Assembly: GCA_948567375.1 (NCBI GenBank)
Contig: OX419756.1
Span: 7,879,001 to 7,943,000, forward strand
Source of the DNA: Lunularia cruciata
Lineage: Eukaryota; Streptophyta; Marchantiopsida; Lunulariales; Lunulariaceae
Direction: 5' to 3'
DNA: 64,000 bases
The stretch's first letter is position 1. Every line of letters begins with the position of its first letter. This document shows positions 55,858 through 64,000 of the stretch, one piece after another. The translations under genes were made by a program, and so were the position numbers. The notes beneath the pieces were generated by a model, which worked only from the letters and a program-made list of their open reading frames with translations, had not been told where the DNA came from and did no database searches.

Positions 55858-58800
55858 TTGATTGTTGTGAATGGAATCCTAGAAGGTAATCAAGTGAGAG
55901 TATTAATAGATCCGGGAGCAACAGAGAATTTCTTGTCTCGCTCTGTTGCAATCAGATTGGGAATGGATCTAGAGAGAGATGGAAGTGAAGAAGTAGAGTT
56001 ACCAAATGGGCAAACAGAGAGGATTGAATCATTACCTAGACGGGTAACCCTCTCTGTAGGAGAATATCAGGAAGCAATTGAGTGGCGAGTGATACAGTTA
56101 GCCCGTTATGATGCAATTTTAGGCATGCCATGGATGGAGCAGTACAACCCAATGGTGGATTGGAGGAAGAAAGTAGTGAGAACCCACCAATGGTCAATCA
56201 TTGGGGTTAAAGAAAAATCACACAGGCAGAAATTGCCTCTATATGTTGTAGGGACGACAATTGTCTGTAAGACCGATAGATGTTTCCTGGGTCTAATAAG
56301 AGAAGTCCAGAGTGCACAACTCGCTGGACAAATTCCTGAGAAATTGAAGGATGTGGTGGATGAGTTTCAAGATGTCTTTCCTGATGATCTACCCTCAGGA
56401 TTACCACCTAAAAGGCGAGTAGATCACAAAATAGAGACACTTCCGGGGAAGACACCTCCTTGTAAGGCCCCATATCGCCTATCACCTCATGAGTTGGAGG
56501 AGTGTAAGACTCAAATTGAGGAGATGCTACAGAAAGGGTTCATCCAACCTAGCGTATCACCATATGGGGCCCCTGTCTTGTTTGTGAAGAAGAAGGATGG
56601 TACAATGCGCATGTGCATTGACTATCGGGGTCTCAATCAGCAAACAGTGAAGAACAAATACCCCTTACCTCGCATGGATGACCTGTTTGATCAATTCCAT
56701 GGAGCGAGATACTTCACCAAACTGGACTTGCGGAGCGGTTACAATCAAATCCGAATTGCAGAGGAGGATGTGTACAAAACTGCCTTTCGAACTAGGTATG
56801 GCCACTTTGAGTATCTTGTGATGCCTTTTGGCCTCACCAATGCGCCTGCCACTTTCATGAGCCTAATGAATGACATATTTCGTCCATACTTAGATAAGTC
56901 TGTTATCGTCTTCTTGGATGATATCTTAGTATATAGTAGCACGATGACAGAACACAAACAACATCTATGAGAGGTCCTCCAAATTCTAAGACAGAATCAG
57001 TTGTACGCCAAAATCTCAAAGTGTGAGTTTGGCAAGTCTGAAGTAGACTACTTAGGGCATAGAGTAAGTGCAGAGGGCATTCAAGTATTGACAGATAAAA
57101 TAGAGGTCATTCAAAAATGGAGTGCCCCCGAAGATCAGACTCAACTTAAGAGCTTCTTGGGGTTGACGGGATTCTATCGTAGATTTGTCAAGGACTTCTT
57201 CAAGGTTGCACAGCCTTTAATGGCACTACTTGGCAAGGGGAAGAAGTGGACATGGGGAACTGCACAAGAGTTGGCCTTTCAAGAATTGAAGGCCGCCTTG
57301 CTACATGCACCAATCTTGAAGTGGTATGACCCAAAACGTCCAATCAAGTTGGCTACGGATGCATCAGGCGTAGCAATAGGAGCAGTCCTACAACAAGAGT
57401 GGCATGACGGATGGCATCCAATTGCATATTTCTCTCGAAAGTTGTTACCGGCAGAGCGCAACTACCACACCACAGAACGAGAAGAGCTGGCCATTGTTCT
57501 AGCAACCAAGCATTGGAAGCACTACCTGGGCGAGAAGGCATTTGTAGTAGAGACAGACCACAAACCTCTAGTCTACCTCGAGACGCAGAAGGATCTATCT
57601 CATCACCAAATTCGGTGGGCAGAGTGGCGACAACGCTTCAACATGACAATCACCTACGTGGAAGGTAAGAAGCAACTTGCAGATGCGTTCACCCGCATGC
57701 CAATGGCCAACAACTTGGCGGCAGAGGTTAAGATTAACCCTGAATTCTGGCAAGAGATTCTAGCTGCTACAAAAACTGACCCACAGATTGTAGAAGCGCA
57801 AGCGTCCAAAGGTGTCACCAGCACCCAAGGACTCACCTTTCGAGAGGGCCGATTGTGGATCCCAAATGTCCCAGAATTACGCACCACCATCCTAGCGGAA
57901 TGTCATGATTTGGCCACTGCAGCTCATGTCGGAGTGGACAAGACCTTGGAGGCAGTCAAGCGCCATTACTATTGGCCCAAGATGAGCAACGACGTGATGG
58001 ACTATGTGCGTAGCTGCCTACTTTGTCAACAGAACAAAGCTTCTAATCAAGCTCCTGCAGGGCTCCTTCAACCTCTTCCCACTCCTACCCAACGTTGGGA
58101 ACAAGTGAGTATGGATCTCGTCTGTGAATTACCCAAGACCACCTTAGGGTTTGACTCCATTGTCGTCTTTGTGGACCGGCTCAGCAAAATGATTCATGTA
58201 CGCCCTACCACCAAGGAGGTGACCGCTCCACAACTAGCTCAACTATACTTAGATGTAGTCTTTGCTCACCATGGCTTGTCTAGAGTACTCATCACCGATA
58301 GAGGCACCCAATTCACCAGTTTGTTTTGGCTAACACTCTTTGGTTTCTTCAAAACCAAGTTGGCCATGTTTACAGCTTACCACCCACAAACAGATGGCCA
58401 AACAGAGCGGGCTAATCGCACGATTGAAGACATGTTACGCGGCTTCACCTTAGAAGAGCAAGAGAGGTGGGACACCCTACTACCGTTGGTGGAATTTGCT
58501 TACAACAATTCAGTGAATGCCTCCACCCAGGTCACTCCGTTCTTCCTCATGTATGGTGAGCATCCCTTCACACCTTCTAGCTTGATGAAGATCCGTCCAG
58601 TGACTACCAAGGTTGATGCAGTCAACACATTTGTTTCTAGAATCCAACAAGGTGTGGAGAGCGCCAAGCACAGGTTACAGATTGCGCAAAATCGACAAAA
58701 GCAGTATGCTGATGCACACCGTAGGCATATGGAGTTCAATGTTGGGGATCAAGTGTGGCTATCGACAACCAACCTCACATTAGTTGGATCTCGTAAGCTC

Positions 58801-59187
58801 AGACCTCGTTTTATTGGGCCTTTCTCGATTCTTCGTCGCATCGGCACTGTGGCCTATCACCTTGAGCTACCACCACACATGAAGATCCATCCAGTGTTCC
58901 ATGTCTCCCTATTACGCAGATATGCTCCCCGATCAGGCCAAGGTATTTCCACACAGGACATTCGACCTTGTCCGACAGTCATTGATGGCACAGAGGAATA
59001 TGAAGTAGAGCGGATTCTCCAAAAGCGCATGCGTGGTACTCGCCATCCGTGGGTGGAATATCTAGTACAATGGAAAGGTTACCCTCTCTATGAAGCAACC
59101 TGGGAACCCACTGCCAATTTGGCACATGCACCGGTGTTGGTGCAAGCATTTGAGCAACAATTGCACAACGAGGACGTTGCGTCTTAA
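55858..59187 (+). pseudogene. pol of the family-2 element: PR-RT-RH-IN-chromodomain, one stop
   Basis: Open frame of about 1,109 codons with a single TGA at 56968-56970 between RT and RNase H. The protease motif is [10 protein letters not shown] (Asp18). RT carries [18 protein letters not shown] and FLDDILVYS (Asp354-Asp355). RNase H has [16 protein letters not shown] and ETDHKPL. Integrase has the HHCC finger (HDLATAAH ... CLLCQ) and the DDE triad at 58114, 58297 and 58405 (MDLV, ITDRG, TDGQTE). The GPF module is [11 protein letters not shown]. The chromodomain at about 58.99-59.13 kb (EEYEVERIL ... YLVQWKGYP ... TWEP) has all three cage aromatics. The frame is -1 relative to gag with a 13-nt overlap (55750-55762). 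The start given is the first possible initiation codon; a frameshift fusion is more likely. Confidence 0.93.
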
Positions 59188-59200
59188 AAGGAGGGAGGTC

Positions 59201-59939
59201 TGTAATACCAAGGGTTAGCCATATGATCTAGATGTGAAATTTGGTTTGGTAACATCTAGAATGATGTTATACATGATGGTCAAAATAGATCAGATAGAAG
59301 TATCACCAAAAGAGTACTTCTACAAATAAGGCAAAAACCGAAATAGACTTGAGAACCTTAGAACCAATAGCTAGACATATGATTTAAAGGTGAGAATTGG
59401 TTTGGTAACATCTGGAAGGATGTTACACATGATGGACTAAACAGATCAGAAATAGGTATCACCAAAAGGGGACTTCTACTAATAGAGTAGGAACCGAAAT
59501 ATGCCTGAAATCTTTGAAGGCAATTTCGGAGGCCTAAACGGATGAATTAGGCCTCGAAAATGTGCAGATTTCCCCCCCAATAGAGGAAAGGTTGGCCTTC
59601 CCTCCCCCTGGTTTGTCTTGTCGAGAGCTTTCCAACGGTACCTTACTCATGTGATTCTGAGATTCCTACAGGAATATTCCCTAAAAGATTCCCTCCGGTC
59701 AAAGCTCGTTTGACCAACCAGATAGGACCTAGACCAGACAGGTCACCCATCCAAGTCAGTAATCCAAGGGTGGAGCTTGCTGACATGTCACCTATCTATG
59801 TCCCTAATCCTATGGTAGAGCTTCCTTGGAGGAGATCCTCTTTGTCTATATAATAAAGAGAAGGTGCTCCCTTGGAGCATCGAATGTTTTGAGTGTGCAA
59901 TCTGTGTTTTCTCTCTTCTCTTGTCCTCGGAGTATTACA
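59201..59939 (+). repeat. 3' LTR of the family-2 element
   Basis: 739 bp, preceded by AAAAGGAGGGAGGTC. Nearly identical to the 5' LTR. Confidence 0.93.
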
Positions 59940-59944
59940 ATATT

Positions 59945-60061
59945 CATCACATCCATGAATTGGTTACACAACTGAATGTCAATGGGGTTAAGGTTGAAGA
60001 TGATAATTTTATTGTTAAATCCCAAGCTCAACATACTAATAGTAAAAATGGAAAAAAATAG
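59945..60061 (+). pseudogene. Ty1/copia gag remnant, right part
   Basis: After the ATATT duplication the copia frame continues as HHIHELVTQLNVNGVKVEDD. It joins perfectly to the part ending at 53329 when the gypsy element is removed. It ends in a Lys-rich tail and a stop at 60061. Confidence 0.75.
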
Positions 60062-60542
60062 GTTGCTCCCTTAAGGATATGGATAGGTATTGGCTAGAAT
60101 TGAAGATAAGGATCACATTTGGTGGTTCTTTATTATTTATTATTTGGTGGTTTCCTATTTAACCTCTTGGGCAAAACTATTCATAGAAGTGTGTAGTGTC
60201 ACCCTTTGTAGCACACTATAAAAGAGTGAAGAATATCACTTTCATTACAAATCTATTCCAAGTTATTCTTGAAGGTGATGGTTGATGTCACACCAAAGGT
60301 CACTTCATGCCAAAGGCTACCACTCCAAAGGTTTGTGCTTCCCAAAAGGTGTGGCTCCAATGGAGCCTCTATATTGATTGATTGACTTGCTTACTATTTC
60401 CATAGTACTTTTAGTGCTCTAGATTACCCATAACCCTCCCATGCATTATCTCACTTCTTCAAAATCCCAAGGATAAAAAACCCTAGACAAGTGCAAATAT
60501 ATTCCTACACTCAAGCGCATGTGTTTCTACTTTGAGGTTTTT
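60062..60542. other. AT-rich spacer
   Basis: No gene recognised. It may be further copia-derived sequence, but nothing diagnostic is visible. Confidence 0.4.
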
Positions 60543-61001
60543 TGTAAAAGACCAAGAGAGAAAGAGGAGAATGGAAGATCAAAGTGGAAGATTACATTGG
60601 AGCTCTCAAACAAAGGAAACCCCAAATACCAAGCATGAGCTTGGGCTTGGTATTTAAAGTGAAGCAGCATTTATAGTGAAGCAATACTCTTGAGAAGCTT
60701 CCTTCTCAAAGCCGCCTTCTTGGAGTGTAAGCTAAGCTAGCCAAGAAGCTTTATTCTATAAGCCATCTACTAGGTGTACAAGCTAAGCTATCCATTAACT
60801 TGGTGTGCAAGTTACCCAATCTTTGCAGTTTACCCAACCTATAAGCTTCCCTTCAAAAAGCTTCATATAAGCTTCTAGAACATTCTATCAAAAAGCTTCT
60901 TAGATGCTTCTAGAACATTGTAAGAATTTCTTGTTATATTTAAATTATTTTACTTATTTATTAGCCTCTATTAACTTTTCTATTAACTCCATATTATTAC
61001 A
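60543..61001 (-). repeat. Reverse-orientation family-1 solo LTR
   Basis: 459 bp from TGTAAAAGACCAAGAGAG to CCATATTATTACA. It is the F-type LTR in reverse, with TATTTAAAG/TATTTATAG boxes and AAGCTTC blocks. No internal region on either side. Confidence 0.78.
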
Positions 61002-61488
61002 TTCATCACCAATACTCAAATCATCCAATCAATACTTAGTGTGTAGACAAAAAGAGATAGAGAGTTTAGACGGTCCCTTTGCTAATTTCCTTGATTACCA
61101 AAAAATGGACTCAATTTACATTGTGTTTAAGCCTTAAATACTTTCTCTTCCTTAATCCCAAAGGGATCTAATAATTGGAGCCTCTCAAAGGTCTCTTATT
61201 TCCATCTACATTATACAATGCTAATACTAACTTCCTACCTTATCTTACATAATCACATATTTTTTCATTAACTATTCTTTACATGTTAGGAAAAGTGTCT
61301 AATCTCCCTTGGTTGGAGCTATAAAATTACCTACCTTTGGACTTACTATCCTAAAAATTTCTTGTCCTTATGAGGTGTTCCCTCCAAAGGTCTATTCTAC
61401 ACCAAAAATGAGTTCCACTATGAAGGTCTTTTGTACTAAGAATATTTACACTTACTAAGCCTTTGGCTATGTTCAGCCTATAACCCAA
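61002..61488. other. AT-rich spacer
   Basis: No gene or repeat boundary recognised between the solo LTR and element G. Confidence 0.4.
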
Positions 61489-61909
61489 TGTAAAAGTCCA
61501 AGACCAAGGAGAGACATAGGAGAATGGAATAACACAAGGACACTTGAAAGTGAGTAAACACTGAACGCCAGCATGAGCTTTGGCTCTTGTATTTATATGG
61601 ATCATACAAGGCTCTTGAGAAGCTTCCCAAGAAGCTTCCTTGAGCTACTTTCTTGGAGTGCAAGCCAAGTTATTTGGGAAGCTTCTAAAGAAGCTTCCTT
61701 CTAAAAGTTGCTTACTTGGTGTGCATACCTAAGCTAGTTGGAAGCTTCTAGAAGCTTTCTTCTAGAAGCTACCTACTTGGGGTGCAAGCTAAGCTAGTCG
61801 GGAAGCTTCCTAAGAAGCTTCCTATATACTTTTGGAATATTTTTAGCTAATTTGTCTTTGCTACTTTGTTAGCCCTACTAACTTCATTATTAAACTCCAT
61901 ATTTTTACA
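61489..61909 (-). repeat. 3' LTR of element G
   Basis: 421 bp from TGTAAAAGTCCAAGACC to CATATTTTTACA on the plus strand. It is closest to the B and D LTRs. Confidence 0.83.
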
Positions 61910-61929
61910 TATTCCCCCATTGCTAGTTG

Positions 61930-64000
61930 GTGACGTCCTTGTCGCTAGCAAAACTTCAAACTCTAGATGGCCAATCATGCATTATGGACATGAGAAAGAG
62001 GTTCCCATGTGGCATCATGAAGGGAATATCATTTCTAAAGGACCTTGTACTCGGTATGTTATCAATGGCCTTGTTGAATGTGGTGATGTGCAAGGATACA
62101 ATCAACTTTATACTCCTCATGATCATTTATAGGGACAAGAGGAGGGAGAGGTTGGACTTGAGAGGAAAAAGAAGATGGGTTAGGAAAAAAGGGTTTCAAC
62201 TTGGAAATATGAAAGATAGGATGGATGCGCATATAACAAGACAAGGCAATCAATAAGCACCACAAGAGACAATTTTGGTGACATCAAAGGGTCCTATCCA
62301 ATTAGGAGCAAGTTTAAAAACTTGGGTATCAAGTGGGAGAGGGAGGTTATTGGATGAGAGCATGACCTTCTCACCAACTTGAAAGTTGAGATCAGGATGA
62401 TGGTGATCCGCATATTTTTTTTACCAATTTTGAGCAACAAGGAGATGAGATTTGGCTTGTTGGAAGGATTGGGAGATGGTGGTCAAGAAGGTGGAATTAT
62501 GAGTGACTTGAGATATAGGAGGAGTAAGAAGGGAATCTAGAACAAGTGAGTCTTGGCCAAAATTGAGAAAGAAAGGAGAGAATCTGGTGCTTGCCTATTT
62601 AGAATTATTGTAGGCAAACTCCGTAGTTGCAAGACATTCATCCCAATTGGTATGGTGAATGTTGACAAAGGCACAAAGTATATCTTCCAAGGTGCAATTT
62701 TCATGTCCAATTTTTCCATCAGTTTGTGGATGATAGGCCATGGACAAAGTAAGCTTGGTGCCGAGTATCTGGAAGAGTGCTTGCCAAAACTTTCTAGTGA
62801 AGCAAGGATCACGGTCAAAGATGAGTACACATGGCATCTCATGATGCTTGAATACATTATCAAAGTAGATTTGCACTAAGCTTAGAGCATCCACAGTATC
62901 AACCATTGGTGCCAAATGGATTTGCTTACTAAGCTTATCCACAAACACCATAGTTGTTATGTGACCTTGCTTTGTCTTGGGCAAGGAGGTGATGTGATCT
63001 AAGCTCACATGTTCCTAACAAGAAGATGGAATGAGGAGTGGTTGAAGGAGTCCACTTGGTTTAAGGTTACTAGTCTTGTTGCATTGGCAACTCTCACACG
63101 ATTGGACAAACTCCTAAACATCTTGTGCCATGTTGGGCTACCACCATTGGAGTTGGAGGGTATCCAAGGTCCTGTCCACACCCATGTGACTAGTAATTGG
63201 TAAATCATGGGCTTCTTGAAGTTGCACAAGTCAGTGATTACCTTTGGCTAGAACATAGATCTGGTCCTCATGGAATAGAAGGCCTTCCTTGAAGGAGAAG
63301 GCGTTGTACTCCTTGTTGCATCCTATAAGACAACCATGTACCATCTAGAAGAAGGAATCTTGTTGTAGAGCTGACCAAAACTCATTTTGGACCTTGGAGT
63401 CAATTGACATTGTCATAATTACCGCCATGATGAGAAGAAGTGACTTCAAATCAGGTCGTCATGATAGAGCATTAAGGATGACATGGAACCAACCTGGTTT
63501 GTACTCAAGTTTGATATCAAACAATTTGGAGTTGCTCCTCCCATCAATGATGTCGACTCTTCATGTGTTCCAAGTGTAAGATCTGCAACAATAGTTTGTG
63601 ATCAGTATGCATGATCACGTGTTTCCCCAAGAGGTAATGCCTCCATACCTTAGCGGCATATACCATTGCAAGTTGTTCCTGATCTTGAATAGAGTAATTT
63701 CTTTCAGCCATATTTTTATTTGGCAAGACACAAAGACAATGGGATGTAGTCCATCTGGGAATTCATGTTGCAACACAAGTCCAATTGCAAAGTTAAAAGT
63801 ATCAAAATCAACTACACAAGGTAGTTGAGGATCATATGGTTGAAGAATGGGTCTTGAAGACACCATATGTTTCAACTTCTGGAATGCTTCTTTGTGTTTG
63901 GTGGTCCATTCTTCCCCAAGAGGTCAGTCAATGGTGCATCCACATGAGTATAATAGTGGATGAACCATCGATAAAAACTGGCCAATCCATTAAATGCTTG
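61930..64000 (-). pseudogene. Element G pol remnant: RNase H, integrase, chromodomain
   Basis: Reading leftwards on the minus strand: RNase H (VDFDTFNFAIGLVLQHEFPD near 63.8 kb), connection and integrase finger (about 63.3-63.05 kb), integrase core (SLDHITSLPKTKQGH near 63.0 kb, VDTVDALSLVQIYFDNVFKH), then the GPF and chromodomain region (HEEYKVDCILAHHHIQQGH near 62.1 kb). Several frameshifts and stops. Less degraded than A or F. Confidence 0.82.

Larger units (their letters stand above)
53330..59939 (+). mobile_element. Young, near-intact Ty3/gypsy chromovirus (family 2)
   Basis: LTRs 53330-54069 and 59201-59939, PBS 54071-54083 (TGGTATCAGAGCG), purine-rich tract 59187-59200, and a perfect target duplication ATATT (53325-53329 and 59940-59944). 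Total 6,610 bp. Coding order: two small leader ORFs, gag, then protease-RT-RNase H-integrase-chromodomain. I count 8 substitutions and one 1-bp indel between the LTRs, about 1.1 percent, so insertion is recent. Three in-frame TGA codons (two in gag, one in pol) and an altered protease motif suggest that this copy is no longer autonomous. Confidence 0.96.
61489..64000 (-). mobile_element. Element G: family-1 chromovirus, 3' part, continues off the right edge
   Basis: Minus-strand copy with 3' LTR 61489-61909 and internal sequence to the window end. CCCAA (61484-61488) is the candidate left copy of its target duplication; the other end lies outside the window. Confidence 0.85.

Noticed and set aside
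61000-61500. Target duplication for the solo LTR at 60543-61001
   Set aside because: The flanks (TTTTT and TTCAT) do not match, so no duplication is claimed.

Overview
This is nuclear DNA of a land plant. The evidence is an intron-containing NBR1 autophagy-receptor gene with plant-type tandem UBA domains, Ty3/gypsy chromoviruses primed by the plant initiator-methionine tRNA, a Ty1/copia gag remnant, and a short nuclear insertion of plastid 16S rDNA. The chromodomain of the best-preserved retroelement keeps the full aromatic cage. Together with short NBR1 introns this leans towards a non-seed plant (bryophyte or lycophyte), but I cannot name the species.

Layout. 0-6.8 kb: two minus-strand NBR1-like genes (P1, running off the left edge, and P2) built of a PB1 domain plus a ZZ zinc finger. 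7.07-7.21 kb: plastid 16S fragment. 8.1-40.5 kb: a nest of decayed Ty3/gypsy chromovirus copies of one family (LTRs about 0.35-0.47 kb). Element A was hit by C (TSD CCAAT) and by E (TSD ACTAA/ACTAG). C was in turn hit by B (TSD GTAGT) and by the minus-strand D (TSD TGGAG). F and solo LTRs follow. 43.2-44.6 kb: a third PB1-ZZ paralogue (P3, minus strand, frameshifted). 46.3-50.0 kb: the full NBR1 gene (plus strand, 7 exons, about 736 aa), head-to-head with P3. 53.3-59.9 kb: a young, nearly intact gypsy element of a second family (740-bp LTRs, TSD ATATT) inside a copia gag remnant. 60.5-64 kb: a solo LTR and the 3' part of another minus-strand family-1 element running off the right edge.

The four NBR1-family genes share exon junctions and phases, so they arose by DNA duplication. 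They also share a promoter/5'-leader architecture: a TATA box, then 47-54 bp later a copy of GCGCGGCTNACAGGAACGCG, then a second degenerate copy 82-100 bp further on. NBR1 carries PB1 (polymerisation), ZZ, FW/NBR1 and two UBA domains. At least P2 and P3 end just after the ZZ domain, so they could polymerise with NBR1 but lack ubiquitin- and ATG8-binding parts. The inserted retroelements have pushed the cluster apart. All positions and splice sites were read by eye; nothing was searched against a database.
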